64,000 bases of DNA from Citrobacter amalonaticus (lineage in GTDB: Bacteria; Pseudomonadota; Gammaproteobacteria; Enterobacterales; Enterobacteriaceae): the NCBI GenBank assembly GCA_028994555.1, contig JARDVN010000001.1, positions 372,001-436,000 on the forward strand, in the 5' to 3' direction. The notes below the pieces were generated by a model. That model made no database searches. It had not been told where the DNA came from and saw only the letters and a list, made by a program, of their open reading frames with translations. The translations under genes were made by a program, and so were the position numbers. Shown here piece by piece: positions 28,619 through 44,736 of this stretch (position 1 is its first letter; each line of letters opens with the position of its first letter).

Positions 28619-28693
28619 ATGTAACGGATTGCGTTACATCACACTTCAAAAAAGTAAATAGAACGTTAATCACAAGTTTGTAATCGCTTTCAT
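28619..28693 (-). promoter_or_regulatory. ytfQ control region with GalR-like operator and a palindrome
   Basis: The 310-base gap to ppa holds two notable elements. TTGTAATCGCTTTCAT (28678-28693) fits the LacI/GalR pattern nTGnAAnCGnTTnCAn. A perfect 8-base inverted repeat (ATGTAACG-GATTG-CGTTACAT) lies at 28619-28639, nearer ytfQ. TGTGAT half sites near 28640 and 28673 (minus strand) suggest CRP input. All assignments are by motif only. Confidence 0.5.
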
Positions 28694-28856
28694 TTACCTA
28701 TGAAAAAAGCGGCTGAAGATATGGATTTTTCTGTCATGCGAGTGGTCTGAAAAGGCCAGCGGGGGGAGGAGTGAAAACGAAATCAGGCGGAGACATTCGG
28801 CGCGAGATAGCTATAATACTCGCCACTTGTTTACGACACAGTTAAAGGAAACAGAC

Positions 28857-29387
28857 ATGAGCTTACTCAACGTCCCTGCGGGTAAAGACCTGCCGGAAGA
28901 TATCTACGTTGTTATCGAGATCCCGGCTAACGCCGATCCGATCAAATACGAAGTCGACAAAGAGAGCGGCGCACTGTTCGTTGACCGCTTCATGTCCACC
29001 GCGATGTTCTATCCGTGCAACTACGGCTACATCAACCACACCCTGTCACTGGACGGTGACCCGGTTGACGTGCTGGTGCCGACCCCGTATCCGCTGCAGC
29101 CAGGCGCAGTGATCCGCTGCCGTCCGGTTGGCGTGCTGAAAATGACCGACGAATCCGGTGAAGATGCGAAACTGGTTGCTGTACCGCACACCAAGCTGAG
29201 CAAAGAGTACGATCATATCAAGGATGTGAACGACCTGCCGGAACTGCTGAAAGCGCAGATCACGCACTTCTTCGAGCACTACAAAGACCTCGAAAAAGGC
29301 AAGTGGGTGAAAGTCGACGGTTGGGACAACGCTGAAGCGGCGAAAGCTGAAATCGTTGCCTCCTTCGAGCGTGCGGCGAAGAAGTAA
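28857..29387 (+). CDS. ppa: inorganic pyrophosphatase
   Basis: An essential cytoplasmic hexamer that hydrolyses pyrophosphate, 176 residues. Catalytic motifs are visible: [19 protein letters not shown] and the metal-binding [12 protein letters not shown] 28857 behind AAAGGAA is the family start; the upstream in-frame start is rejected. A strong terminator follows. Confidence 0.97.
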   Translation: MSLLNVPAGKDLPEDIYVVIEIPANADPIKYEVDKESGALFVDRFMSTAMFYPCNYGYINHTLSLDGDPVDVLVPTPYPLQPGAVIRCRPVGVLKMTDESGEDAKLVAVPHTKLSKEYDHIKDVNDLPELLKAQITHFFEHYKDLEKGKWVKVDGWDNAEAAKAEIVASFERAAKK

Positions 29388-29404
29388 TTCGTCCTGTCGA
29401 GCGA

Positions 29405-29429
29405 AGCCCCGCATGTCGGGGCTTTTTTT
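29405..29429 (+). terminator. rho-independent terminator of ppa
   Basis: A stem AGCCCCG/CGGGGCT with a 5-base loop is followed by seven T's, 17 bases after the ppa stop. Confidence 0.93.
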
Positions 29430-29509
29430 GTGTCCGTAAACGCGAGTCACAGACGCAAAAAACGACGCCACCCGAAGGTGGCGTGGTAAAAGTGCGGGCA
29501 AACAAGAAA

Positions 29510-29541
29510 ATGCCTGATGACGCTACGCTTATCAGGCCTGC
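29510..29541. repeat. single REP element between ppa and ytfP
   Basis: ATGCCTGATGACGCTACGCTTATCAGGCCT-type palindrome, in the gap between the convergent ppa and ytfP genes. Confidence 0.7.
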
Positions 29542-29553
29542 CCTGCACACGAC

Positions 29554-29898
29554 TCAGTACTGGTCTCTGTCTAACCAGTTACCGCTTTCGATCAGCGTTA
29601 ATCCCTCAACCGGACGTTGGTACACGTACATCCATGCACTGCCGTATGGCGTCTGGATCAACTGGCGTGCGTATTCACCACCGCGGGTGCGCAACGCATC
29701 CAGCTCGGCCAGAGTGGCGTTATCAATACGATAAACCTCACCGTGTACCGTTCCGTTCCCCGGAACTGCGCCTGGATAGTGGCCCAGGCTATACAACTGG
29801 TAGTTATCGATACTGTAATCGCCCAGCAACTGGGCGTTGGTCATCCAGTGGCTGTTGCCTTGTTTGGTTCGTAAACTGCCGTAGACAAATATTCGCAT
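29554..29898 (-). CDS. ytfP: gamma-glutamylcyclotransferase-like protein YtfP
   Basis: A 114-residue GGCT-fold protein. The start MRIFVYGSLRTKQGN holds the YGSL substrate loop of the family, and a conserved acidic residue occurs in ELDALR. It begins 2 bases after the tamB stop codon, so it is the third gene of the tamA-tamB-ytfP operon. The cellular substrate is not established. Confidence 0.94.
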   Translation of the reverse strand: MRIFVYGSLRTKQGNSHWMTNAQLLGDYSIDNYQLYSLGHYPGAVPGNGTVHGEVYRIDNATLAELDALRTRGGEYARQLIQTPYGSAWMYVYQRPVEGLTLIESGNWLDRDQY

Positions 29899-29900
29899 TG

Positions 29901-35455
<5,555 letters not shown>

Positions 35456-35628
35456 TCATAACGCCGATCCACGGCTTAACAAAAACCCAACAATTGGGGT
35501 TGAAAAACAGACGACAACCCAAATATTTCTTATGTTTACTGTAGACGTATTCGTAACGGATATTGTGTGCAAATACGCGTCTTGTTACAACCTTAACCCC
35601 AATTACTGATTTTCGGGAGAACGGCACC

Positions 35629-36271
35629 ATGAGTTTATTTGATAAAAAAGCATCTGATTTCGCCGTCAGATGCCCTACCTGGACGCAATACCCCGATGCC
35701 GGTGGCGACATTACATGCCGTCAATCAACACTCAATGACCAATGTTCCCGAAGGGATGGAAATCGCGATTTTCGCCATGGGCTGTTTCTGGGGCGTGGAG
35801 CGGTTGTTCTGGCAACTGCCTGGCGTTTACAGTACGGCGGCGGGGTATACCGGTGGTTACACGCCGAATCCCACGTATCGGGAAGTCTGTTCCGGTGAAA
35901 CGGGCCACGCCGAGGCGGTTCGCGTAGTGTACGACCCGACGGTCATCAGTTATGAGCAACTGTTGCAGGTGTTCTGGGAAAACCACGATCCGGCACAGGG
36001 CATGCAACAGGGCAACGACCACGGCACCCAGTATCGTTCGGCTATCTATCCGCTGACGCCGGAACAGGACAGCGCCGCACGCGCCAGTCTCGAGCGCTTC
36101 CAGACCGCCATGCACGCAGCGGGTGACGATCGCCGCATCACCACCGAAATCAGCAACGCGACGCCTTTCTATTACGCTGAGGACGACCACCAGCAGTATC
36201 TGCACAAAAACCCGTATGGCTACTGCGGTATCGGCGGGATTGGCGTCTGCTTACCGCCTGATGCGTCATAA
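35629..36271 (+). CDS. msrA: peptide methionine-S-sulfoxide reductase MsrA (frameshifted as read)
   Basis: An extra A at 35644-35649 removes the proper start; correction restores the N-terminus MSLFDKKHLISP from ATG 35629 (behind GGGAGA), giving 213 residues against 212 in E. coli. The catalytic cysteine lies in [10 protein letters not shown], and the resolving cysteines are in the C-terminal [14 protein letters not shown]. It repairs S-sulfoxides of methionine. The truncated reading would start within codon 4-5, so the enzyme core is intact either way. Confidence 0.95.
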
Positions 36272-36345
36272 TTCTGACCATCACTGCTGAAAATTAAGCC
36301 TCTGGCGGCTTTACAGTCCCTTACGCTATACTAGCCGCTGAACTT

Positions 36346-36372
36346 ACCGGCTCACCTCTACGAGCCGGTTTT
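36346..36372 (+). terminator. hairpin between msrA and ytfL
   Basis: Perfect 8-bp stem ACCGGCTC/GAGCCGGT with an 8-base loop and TTT after it. It could end msrA transcription or lie in the ytfL leader. Confidence 0.65.
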
Positions 36373-36441
36373 CATCAAGCGTTACCACATGGATTTATCA
36401 ACTTCCCTTCCGAGGATCTGACCTGAACGGTCGGATAAGAT

Positions 36442-37779
36442 ATGTTAAACAGTATTTTCATTATTCTTTGCCTGATCGCTGTGAGTGCGTTCTTCTCGAT
36501 ATCCGAGATCTCACTTGCTGCTTCACGTAAAATTAAGCTCAAACTGCTGGCCGATGAAGGCAATCTCAATGCGCAACGCGTGTTGAAAATGCAGGAAAAC
36601 CCGGGGATGTTCTTTACCGTCGTGCAAATCGGTCTGAACGCGGTCGCTATTCTTGGCGGTATCGTGGGCGACGCGGCTTTCTCACCGGCCTTTTACTCCC
36701 TGTTCTCTCAATATCTGTCGCCAGAACTCTCTGAGCAGTTGAGCTTTATTCTCTCCTTCTCGCTGGTCACCGGTATGTTTATCCTCTTCGCGGACTTAAC
36801 CCCGAAACGCATCGGTATGATTGCGCCAGAAGCTGTGGCTTTGCGTATCATCAACCCGATGCGCTTCTGTCTGTTTGTGTTCACGCCGCTGGTGTGGTTC
36901 TTCAACGGGTTGGCGAACGTGATCTTCCGCATCTTCAAATTGCCGATGGTGCGCAAGGATGACATCACCTCTGATGATATTTATGCCGTGGTGGAAGCTG
37001 GCGCGCTCGCGGGCGTGTTGCGTAAACAGGAACATGAGCTGATTGAAAACGTGTTCGAGCTGGAATCACGCACCGTGCCATCATCCATGACGCCGCGTGA
37101 AAACGTCATCTGGTTCGATCTGCATGAAGACGAGCAGAGCCTGAAAAACAAAGTGGCGGAACATCCGCACTCCAAGTTCCTTGTCTGTAACGAAGATATT
37201 GACCACATCATTGGTTACGTTGACTCGAAAGATTTACTGAATCGTGTTCTGGCGAATCAGAGCATGGCGCTGAACAGCGGCGTGCAGATCCGCAACACCC
37301 TGATTGTTCCGGATACGCTGACCCTTTCGGAAGCGCTGGAAAGCTTTAAAACCGCCGGTGAAGATTTCGCGGTGATCATGAACGAATACGCGCTGGTGGT
37401 CGGTATCATCACGCTGAATGATGTGATGACCACGCTGATGGGCGATCTGGTCGGCCAGGGTCTGGAAGAGCAGATTGTGGCGCGCGACGAGAACTCCTGG
37501 CTGATTGACGGCGGTACGCCGATCGATGACGTGATGCGCGTGCTGGATATCGATGAGTTCCCGCAATCAGGTAACTACGAAACGATTGGCGGCTTTATGA
37601 TGTTCATGCTGCGTAAAATCCCGAAACGGACCGATTCCGTGAAATTCTCAGGCTACAAATTCGAAGTGGTGGATATCGATAACTACCGTATCGATCAGCT
37701 GCTGGTGACGCGCCTGGACAGCAAACCGAGCGTACTGGTGCCGAAACTGCCGGACGCGAAAGAAGACGTGAAAGCGTAG
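36442..37779 (+). CDS. ytfL: CNNM/CorC-type polyamine exporter PaeA (YtfL)
   Basis: A 445-residue inner-membrane protein with an N-terminal CNNM (DUF21) domain of about four segments (residues 1-150), two CBS domains (about 205-330; MTPRENVIWFDL, GYVDSKDLLNR, MNEYALVVGIITLNDV) and a C-terminal CorC/HlyC domain (GNYETIGGFMM). E. coli YtfL has been described as a putrescine/cadaverine efflux protein. Complete and unbroken here. Confidence 0.93.
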   Translation: MLNSIFIILCLIAVSAFFSISEISLAASRKIKLKLLADEGNLNAQRVLKMQENPGMFFTVVQIGLNAVAILGGIVGDAAFSPAFYSLFSQYLSPELSEQLSFILSFSLVTGMFILFADLTPKRIGMIAPEAVALRIINPMRFCLFVFTPLVWFFNGLANVIFRIFKLPMVRKDDITSDDIYAVVEAGALAGVLRKQEHELIENVFELESRTVPSSMTPRENVIWFDLHEDEQSLKNKVAEHPHSKFLVCNEDIDHIIGYVDSKDLLNRVLANQSMALNSGVQIRNTLIVPDTLTLSEALESFKTAGEDFAVIMNEYALVVGIITLNDVMTTLMGDLVGQGLEEQIVARDENSWLIDGGTPIDDVMRVLDIDEFPQSGNYETIGGFMMFMLRKIPKRTDSVKFSGYKFEVVDIDNYRIDQLLVTRLDSKPSVLVPKLPDAKEDVKA

Positions 37780-37810
37780 TTTCGCTGGCTCTTCCTGCCT
37801 CAGAAACATC

Positions 37811-37838
37811 AACGGCTCCCGAAGGGAGCCGTTCTTTA
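37811..37838 (+). terminator. terminator between ytfL and ytfK
   Basis: AACGGCTCCC-GAAG-GGAGCCGTT stem followed by a short T-rich stretch; it probably serves both convergent genes. Confidence 0.85.
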
Positions 37839-37859
37839 AACTACTGCATAGCACGTTGG

Positions 37860-38066
37860 TTAAGCCATCTCAGTTTGCAGACGCAGAACCTGACGGTTGA
37901 CTTCGGACATCACAGACAAGTGCTGTTTATCCTTCACTTTTGGGATAAGAATCTTACCCTTATCAAACTCAAAAGCGCCAACATCCTTGATATATAACCG
38001 TCCACGGAACAGGATTTTCACGTACTTCGCCACTTGCAGTGGGTTGTACCGTTGGAAAATTTTCAT
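37860..38066 (-). CDS. ytfK: stringent-response modulator YtfK
   Basis: A 68-residue DUF1107 protein, the E. coli length, starting [17 protein letters not shown]. In E. coli YtfK binds SpoT and promotes (p)ppGpp accumulation during phosphate and fatty-acid starvation. ATG 38066 is preceded by AGGAGAT. It is divergent from ytfJ across a 325-base gap. Confidence 0.93.
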   Translation of the reverse strand: MKIFQRYNPLQVAKYVKILFRGRLYIKDVGAFEFDKGKILIPKVKDKQHLSVMSEVNRQVLRLQTEMA

Positions 38067-38391
38067 TGTTATCTCCTGCTTAAGTGTTACGCCCCTGTGG
38101 TACCACAATCGGTCCAACCGTTATAAGGCGCAAATTTTAATGCCATTTGACTATAGACTATCTGGGCGATGTTTCCAGCGCGTATAAGTTTATTTACCTT
38201 TTCATTACAGTTAATCAGAATCATCTCTGAATCAGGGTGCGGTCCTCAGTATAAGCCTTCGTTTTTCACAGGATTTGTGCGCCCGTCCGCAAACTGGCAT
38301 CGCTCTTGCGGGAAAAAGCATCATTCGCACATATGATTAAGAATCAGACCCAAGTGGTCGGATCACCTGCAAACAATAAGAAGGAAATACC
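38067..38391. other. divergent ytfK-ytfJ promoter region
   Basis: No gene is seen in these 325 bases. The ribosome-binding sites of both genes lie at its ends. A match to the PhoB box, which would be expected for ytfK, was not obvious by eye. Confidence 0.6.
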
Positions 38392-38949
38392 ATGACCTTA
38401 CGTAAGATTCTGGCGCTGGCGTGCCTGTTAGCGCCAATGATGGCCTCCGCGCATAGCTTCGAAACGGGCCAGCGCGTCCCGCCGGTCGGGATTGCCGATC
38501 GCGGCGAATTGATTCTTGAAAATGATAAGTTCAGCTATAAAAGCTGGAACAGCGCACAGTTGCCCGGGAAGGTGCGTCTCCTTCAGCACATCGCCGGTCG
38601 CACCTCCGCTAAAGAAAAAAATGCGACGCTGATTGAAGCGATCAAAGCGGCAAAACTGCCCCATGACGTTTACCAGACCACGACGATCGTCAACACTGAC
38701 GACGCGATTCCAGGCTCCGGTATGTTTGTGCGCAGCAGCCTTGAGAGCAATAAGAAGCTCTATCCGTGGTCGCAGTTTATCGTCGACAGTAACGGCATGG
38801 CCCGTAAAGCCTGGCAACTGGATGAAGAGAGCTCTGCTGTCGCGGTACTTGATAAAGAGGGTCGCGTGCAGTGGGCAAAAGACGGGGCGCTAACTCAGGA
38901 AGAGGTGCAGCAGGTGATTGCCCTGCTGCATAAGCTACTCAATAAATAG
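38392..38949 (+). CDS. ytfJ: periplasmic YtfJ-family protein
   Basis: A 185-residue protein with a clear signal peptide ([21 protein letters not shown]) and a thioredoxin-like fold without a CxxC pair. It matches E. coli YtfJ nearly throughout. It is highly conserved but has no established activity. Its end overlaps the end of cysQ by 11 bases (convergent). Confidence 0.93.
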   Translation: MTLRKILALACLLAPMMASAHSFETGQRVPPVGIADRGELILENDKFSYKSWNSAQLPGKVRLLQHIAGRTSAKEKNATLIEAIKAAKLPHDVYQTTTIVNTDDAIPGSGMFVRSSLESNKKLYPWSQFIVDSNGMARKAWQLDEESSAVAVLDKEGRVQWAKDGALTQEEVQQVIALLHKLLNK

Positions 38950-39679
38950 AGACCCGAAAGCCGGGGTTGAGGAACGATTCACGCGGGGTGTAATCCAGCG
39001 GTTTACCCTGCCAGTCGTGAACGTGCGCCCCGGCTGCTGCCGCGACGGCATGGCCCGCAGCGGTATCCCAGACGTTGGTCGGCCCGAAGCGCGGGTACAA
39101 CTGCGCCTGCCCTTCCGCCACCAGGCAGAACTTCAGCGACGAACCAATCGACGTCGTCTGGTGTTCACCCAGCTGCTGTAAATATTCTTTCAGTTCGTTG
39201 TCTGCGTGGGAGCGGCTAATCACCACCAGCGGCGGACGCGCGTCGCGTACCTGAATCTGCTTGCGTACGTTGCACTCTTCTTTCCAGGCTTTGCCTTCTG
39301 CCGCGCTGTACATCACTTTCATCACCGGCGCATAGACCACGCCCAGTACCGGTTTGCCCTTCTCGATAAGCGCAATGTTGACGGTGAACTCACCGTTGCG
39401 TTTGATGAACTCTTTGGTGCCATCCAGCGGGTCAACCAGCCAGTATCGCTGCCAGTGCTGGCGCACTTCCCAGGCCGGCGGGTCCTCTTCGGAGAGTACG
39501 GGAATATCCGGAGTCAGTTGCGTTAAGCCTTCGAGAATCACCGCGTGAGCGGCGATATCCGCCGCGGTTACCGGAGAATCGTCCTGCTTGCTGGCAATCT
39601 CCATCGGTTTGACTCCATCATAGACCTGCATAATGGCATCGCCCGCGTTCCGTGCAAGCTGGCATACGTGTTCTAACAT
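38939..39679 (-). CDS. cysQ: 3'(2'),5'-bisphosphate nucleotidase CysQ
   Basis: A 246-residue lithium-sensitive phosphatase that removes 3'-phosphate from PAP, relieving its build-up during sulfate assimilation. Metal-site motifs are LSEEDP and DPLDGTKEF, with VWDTAAGHA near the C-terminus. Divergent from cpdB. Confidence 0.96.
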   Translation of the reverse strand: MLEHVCQLARNAGDAIMQVYDGVKPMEIASKQDDSPVTAADIAAHAVILEGLTQLTPDIPVLSEEDPPAWEVRQHWQRYWLVDPLDGTKEFIKRNGEFTVNIALIEKGKPVLGVVYAPVMKVMYSAAEGKAWKEECNVRKQIQVRDARPPLVVISRSHADNELKEYLQQLGEHQTTSIGSSLKFCLVAEGQAQLYPRFGPTNVWDTAAGHAVAAAAGAHVHDWQGKPLDYTPRESFLNPGFRVSIY

Positions 39680-39867
39680 TCTCCACCTCGTTTGTTGCAG
39701 TGGTCTTAACTCATTGTTTTACTTATACCCGATCAGAGGCGAATCCGCCAACTGTGATAGCGACTGCGGTTTTGCTTGCTAAACTGATGCATGATTCACA
39801 GTTCTGTAAGCAAGAAGATTTATATACATTTTCTTTTGTGGCTTAGATCTTAAAAGGATGCCCTCTG

Positions 39868-41812
39868 ATGATTAAGTTTAGTGCAACGCTTCTGGCCACG
39901 CTGATCGCGGCCAGTGTGAATGCCGCGACCGTCGATCTGCGGATAATGGAAACCACTGATTTGCATAGCAACATGATGGATTTCGATTATTACAAAGATA
40001 CCGCAACCGAAAAATTCGGACTGGTACGCACTGCAAGCCTGATTAACGCCGCACGTAATGAAGCCAAAAACAGCGTGCTGGTCGACAATGGCGATCTGAT
40101 TCAGGGCAGTCCGCTGGGCGACTATATGGCGGCAAAGGGACTGAAAAAAGGCGATGTCCATCCGGTGTATAAGGCGCTGAATACGCTGGATTACGCGGTG
40201 GGTAACCTCGGTAACCATGAGTTCAACTACGGACTGGCGTATCTGCAAAACGCGCTCGCTGGAGCGAAGTTCCCCTATGTTAACGCCAATATCATCGACG
40301 TTAAGACCCAAAAGCCGTTGTTTACCCCTTATCTTATTAAAGAGACGGATGTCGTCGATCAGGAAGGCCATAAGCAGACGCTGAAAATCGGCTATATCGG
40401 GTTTGTTCCACCGCAGATCATGACCTGGGATAAAGCCAACCTGAGCGGCAAAGTGACGGTTAACGACATTACCGAAACCGCACGTCAATATGTGCCGGAA
40501 ATGCGTGAAAAAGGGGCCGATGTGGTGGTGGTGGTCGCGCACTCGGGACTCTCTGCCGACCCATACCAGAGCATGGCGGAAAACTCGGTTTATTATCTCA
40601 GTGAAGTGCCCGGCGTGGACGCAATCCTGTTTGGTCATGCTCACGCCGTCTTCCCCGGTAAAGACTTTGCCAACATCAAAGGCGCGGATATCGCAAAAGG
40701 GACGCTGAACGGCGTGCCGGCGGTGATGCCAGGCATGTGGGGCGATCATCTGGGCGTGGTGGATCTGGTGCTCAGTAACGACAGCGGCAAATGGCAGGTG
40801 ACGCAGGCCAAAGCCGAAGCGCGCCCCATTTACGACGCCGCTGCGAAGAAATCACTCGCTGCCGAAGACAGCAAGCTGGTGGAGATTCTGAAAGCTGACC
40901 ACGACGCGACGCGCGAATTTGTCAGCAAGCCGATCGGTAAATCCGCTGATAACATGTACAGCTATCTGGCGCTGGTGCAGGACGATCCGACCGTGCAGGT
41001 GGTTAATAACGCGCAGAAAGCCTATGTCGAACATTTCATTCAGGGCGATCCGGATCTGGCGAAACTGCCGGTCCTTTCCGCCGCCGCGCCGTTTAAAGTC
41101 GGTGGGCGTAAAAACGATCCGGCCAGTTTTGTCGAAGTGGAAAAAGGTCAGTTAACCTTCCGTAATGCCGCTGACCTTTATCTGTACCCGAACACGCTGG
41201 TCGTCGTTAAAGCCAGCGGCAAAGAGGTGAAAGAGTGGCTGGAGTGCTCCGCCGGACAGTTTAATCAGATCGATATCACCAGCAGCAAACCGCAGTCGCT
41301 CATCAACTGGGACGGTTTTCGCACCTATAACTTCGATGTGATCGATGGCGTGGAATACCAGATTGATGTCTCACAGCCCGCACGCTATGACGGTGAATGC
41401 CAGACGGTAAACCCAAAAGCAGAAAGGATTAAAAATCTGACCTTCAACGGCAAGCCGATTGATCCGAATGCCACTTTCCTGGTCGCCACTAATAACTATC
41501 GCGCTTATGGCGGTAAATTTGCCGGAACCGGCGACAGCCATATTGCCTTTGCGTCACCGGATGAAAACCGCTCGGTGCTGGCGGCATGGATTGGCGCGGA
41601 ATCTAAACGCGCCGGGGAAATTCATCCGGCGGCTGATAACAACTGGCGTCTGGCGCCAATTCACAGCGAGAAGAAACTGGATATCCGCTTCGAAACCTCG
41701 CCGGGGGGATAAAGCCGCCGCGTTTATCAAAGAGAAAGGCCAGTACCCGATGCAAAAAGTGGCAACCGATGAGATCGGTTTCGCAATTTATCAGTTGGAT
41801 TTAAGCAAGTAG
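39868..41812 (+). CDS. cpdB: periplasmic 2',3'-cyclic-nucleotide 2'-phosphodiesterase/3'-nucleotidase CpdB (frameshifted as read)
   Basis: An extra G at 41703-41708 cuts off the last 33 residues; correction gives 647 residues, the E. coli length, ending YQLDLSK. A signal peptide ([19 protein letters not shown]) is followed by the metallophosphatase domain with [32 protein letters not shown] and GHAHAVFPG. The C-terminal nucleotidase domain binds the nucleoside. Even truncated, the catalytic parts would remain. Confidence 0.95.
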
Positions 41813-41818
41813 CGTGAA

Positions 41819-41847
41819 TGCCGGGTGGCACCCCGCCATCCGGCAAC
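41819..41847. repeat. REP-like element between cpdB and ytfH
   Basis: TGCCGGGTGGC-ACCCC-GCCATCCGGCA palindrome in the 38-base gap between convergent genes. Confidence 0.7.
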
Positions 41848-41850
41848 GTT

Positions 41851-42231
41851 TTACGCCGCCCGCGCTTCCCGTTCTGCTAACACCTGCGGCAGATTCAGCT
41901 CAATCCAGTCTGCCAGCGCGGCGACTTTATCACTGACCTGCTCGCCCAGCGGGGTCAAACTGTATTCCACGTGCGGCGGCACAACCGGATACGAAACCCG
42001 GTTGATGAACCCATCCTGCTCCAGCGCCTGCAACGACTGCGCCAGCATTTTCTCGCTTACGCCCCCCATTTTACGCCGCAGATCGCTGAAGCGATGTGTG
42101 CCGTCGCGTAGCGCCACCAGGATCAACACGCCCCAGCGACTGGTCACATGCTTTAACACCTCACGCGACGGGCACTGTTCGGCAAACAAATTGCCGTCAC
42201 GCAGTTGTTGAGAAAGTGTCGGTGCACTCAT
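41851..42231 (-). CDS. ytfH: HxlR-family transcriptional regulator YtfH
   Basis: A 126-residue winged-helix protein of the HxlR type. The N-terminal conserved cysteine is in EQCPSREVLKHV and the wing region in RVSYPVVPPHVEYSLTPLG. It lies divergent from qorB, which it probably controls. The G6/C6 run at 42062-42067 is in frame, so not every such run is over-called. Confidence 0.92.
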   Translation of the reverse strand: MSAPTLSQQLRDGNLFAEQCPSREVLKHVTSRWGVLILVALRDGTHRFSDLRRKMGGVSEKMLAQSLQALEQDGFINRVSYPVVPPHVEYSLTPLGEQVSDKVAALADWIELNLPQVLAEREARAA

Positions 42232-42321
42232 CTTATACTTACCTTTTTTGTGCGTACTTACTAAAAGTAAGTTTAAGTGCTAGCTTTATAAAACACAAGC
42301 GACACATTAAGGAGTCATCCC

Positions 42322-43170
42322 ATGATTGCAGTTACCGGCGCGACGGGCCAACTGGGCCAACACGTTATTGAGAACCTGCTGAAAACCGTACCTGCCAGCC
42401 AGATTGTGGCGATAGTGCGTAACCCGGCGAAAGCCACCGCGTTAAGCCAACAGGGCATCACCGTACGTCAGGCGGATTACAGCGACGAAACCGCATTCAC
42501 CCAGGCATTACAGGGTGTTGATAAGCTGCTGTTGATCTCTTCCAGTGAAGTGGGGCAACGTGCCGCCCAGCACCGTAATGTCATTAATGCGGCGAAGACC
42601 GCGAAAGTGAAATTTATTGCCTACACCAGCCTGTTGCATGCCGACCGCTCTCCTCTCGCTTTGCACGTAGAACACGTCGACACCGAGAAGATGCTGGCTG
42701 ACTCCGGTATTGCCTACGCGCTGTTGCGTAACGGCTGGTATACCGAAAACTATCTTGCCAGCGCGCCTGCTGCGCTGGAGCATGGTGTGTTTATCGGCGC
42801 GGCGGGCGAGGGCCGAATTGCCTCTGCGACGCGTGCGGATTACGCTGCGGCCGCCGCACAGGTCATCAGCACCGAAGGCCATGCCGGTAAGGTGTATGAA
42901 CTGGCGGGTGATGAATCCTGGACGCTGAGCCAGCTGGCCGCAGAACTGAGTAAACAGAGCGGCAAACCTGTCGTTTATCAGAACATGAGCGAAGCCGATT
43001 TTGCCGCCGCGCTGAAAAGCGTGGGTCTACCCGCCGGTCTGGCAGAGATGCTCGCCGATTCAGACACCGGCGCATCCAAAGGCGGTCTGTTCGATGACAG
43101 CCACACGCTGAGCAAACTGATTGGCCGCCCGACCACGTCGCTGGCAGAGAGCATCAACGCGCTCCTGTAA
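42322..43170 (+). CDS. qorB: NAD(P)H:quinone oxidoreductase QorB (YtfG)
   Basis: A 282-residue NmrA-like short-chain dehydrogenase. The Rossmann motif is GATGQLGQHVIENLL, and IAYTSLLHAD and LLRNGWYTENY line the active site. It is slightly shorter than the 286-residue E. coli protein, ending INALL. Its last codons belong to the left copy of the direct repeat that flanks the fimbrial island. Confidence 0.94.
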   Translation: MIAVTGATGQLGQHVIENLLKTVPASQIVAIVRNPAKATALSQQGITVRQADYSDETAFTQALQGVDKLLLISSSEVGQRAAQHRNVINAAKTAKVKFIAYTSLLHADRSPLALHVEHVDTEKMLADSGIAYALLRNGWYTENYLASAPAALEHGVFIGAAGEGRIASATRADYAAAAAQVISTEGHAGKVYELAGDESWTLSQLAAELSKQSGKPVVYQNMSEADFAAALKSVGLPAGLAEMLADSDTGASKGGLFDDSHTLSKLIGRPTTSLAESINALL

Positions 43171-43287
43171 GTATTAAAAATCAGCTAATTACGGTGGTAT
43201 CCCCCGCGCATCCTCTCTGATAATGACGGGATGATGCGTGGGGAAAAACGTGCAGGCTGTACCCGAGCAGTTTAGTGATGAAAAAGG
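43152..43287 (+). repeat. left direct repeat of the fimbrial island
   Basis: These 136 bases recur at 54337-54473 at roughly 90% identity and in the same orientation. This copy contains the last codons of qorB, the intergenic stretch and the first codons of the AraC-type gene (VPEQFSDEK), after which homology stops and island sequence begins. It therefore holds a remnant 5' end of that gene. Confidence 0.88.
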
Positions 43288-43306
43288 CGTATTTCGCGTT
43301 TTATCG

Positions 43307-44230
43307 TTATTCCAGGGTGGCAATCATCACTGCGCTGGCGGTGAACGCGCCGGTCGGAATATCGGTGTATGCCACACTGGCTTCACGTACTGGTTCAAAA
43401 CTTAACTTTTCGGTTTGTGTACCCACATTATAGGTTCGGGTGTAGGTTGTGCCGGTATCCACCACGGTATCATTCAGCGACATCGCAATAGAAAGACCGT
43501 TCGCTGATGAATGGATATATTGATTTCCGTCAGTTGACCCGGGCGTATACTGAAACTTAATTGAATACGTTGCAGTGCCAGTGCCAGTGCACGTGACATC
43601 CAGCAGTTTATCTGTGGCAGGCGTCGTGCCAGGAATTGTACCGATTATGCTGCGGTCGATGTCGCCCAGAGGGACATCCAGCGCATTGCCATTATTAAAT
43701 GTACATGTAATCAGTACAGGCGCAGGAGGGAGGGGGGTTTTACCACCACCTAAACAGCCTTGCGGGGTATTATTAAACAGATACTGCTTGTTAACTTTAT
43801 CTATATTATTATACAGCACATAGCACATATATTTTTTTGGTGTCTCAAAAAAGCTTATCACCGCTGGCATCAGTAAATGTAAACTGAATTGTACGTAAAT
43901 CTTGCCCAGCTTTAATATAAACTCCATTCATAGCAAAGTGTGAGCCACAGCAAGGACTATATGAATTGGGATCGTTTGTTTCGTATAATGCAACACCATA
44001 ACTGCCATCTACGGGCACAGTATTCCCTTTGCCAATATTCAAGGTACAATAAGCACCTAAGGGTTCGTTGATATATAAACCGGTCATGGGTGTATCACGT
44101 GAAACAGGGCAGTTACCTTTCACACCGGGAACACCATTCCAGGCCGCCGAAGCCTCAATGCTTATTAAAGAAAAAAAGTAAAAACAGGGTGCTGATCATT
44201 ACTTTTTTTATAACTGTGAATCAAAATCAT
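43307..44230 (-). CDS. putative fimbrial tip adhesin (frameshifted as read)
   Basis: Three A/T tracts break the frame: T7 44203-44209, A7 44171-44177 and A6 43847-43852. Correction gives 306 residues starting at ATG 44230, coupled to the upstream stop (TGATG). A signal peptide ends SIEASA-AWNGVPG. The N-terminal domain (to about residue 165) is cysteine-rich (NCPVS, AYCTLN, SPCCGSHF, YMCYV, QGCLGG), and a pilin domain with ITCTFNNGNALDV and DVTCTG follows and should carry the donor-strand groove. Last position and two-domain layout point to the tip adhesin. The receptor is unknown. Confidence 0.75.
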
Positions 44231-44736
44231 CAAAAATACTCCGCCATTAACGTTGCCGTTGCTGTAAACGTTGCCGCCTGTAGTTCGCTGTCAGGATCCT
44301 GATCCAGCCTGATATCCAGTTTCGGCGGGTTATGCCAGTCAGCCACGGAGAAAGGCGTATTCAGCGTTTGTTCCAGGCCTTCATTAAGAAAGGTCACCCA
44401 CAGCCCCGGCTGGCTGGCCGCCATCGTGGCGCTATGCCCTGCCACAGGCGTTGCCTTGATCGTCATTTCCACGCTGTTGCTCTCAGTTGCGCCGGAACAA
44501 TTAAGAGAATAGTTGATGGGTTGCGTGATCGTCCCGGTTGCGACCTTATTCACCGCAACAGTACCGAACACCACGTTAATCACCTGATTGTTATTCACCG
44601 TGCAGGCTTTTCGCCCCATGAGATGACCGGTAAAAGAAATATCTATGCTGTCGCCAGTTTGCGCCGCAAAAAGTTCAGGCACCTGAAACCCGGCAAGAAA
44701 AATAGTCAAAATCAGGACGCGGCCGTTCCGTTTCAT
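44230..44736 (-). CDS. minor fimbrial subunit
   Basis: A 168-residue pilin with a signal peptide ending ELFAA-QTGDSI. It has the usual pilin cysteine pair (RKACTVNN and SLNCSG) and an aromatic penultimate C-terminus (MAEYF) for chaperone donor-strand pairing. Its stop overlaps the adhesin start and its start touches the preceding stop. It probably belongs to the tip section. Confidence 0.85.
   Translation of the reverse strand: MKRNGRVLILTIFLAGFQVPELFAAQTGDSIDISFTGHLMGRKACTVNNNQVINVVFGTVAVNKVATGTITQPINYSLNCSGATESNSVEMTIKATPVAGHSATMAASQPGLWVTFLNEGLEQTLNTPFSVADWHNPPKLDIRLDQDPDSELQAATFTATATLMAEYF

Noticed and set aside
39850..40749. 299-codon open frame antisense to cpdB
   Set aside because: Shadow of cpdB, which is intact in this part and well conserved.
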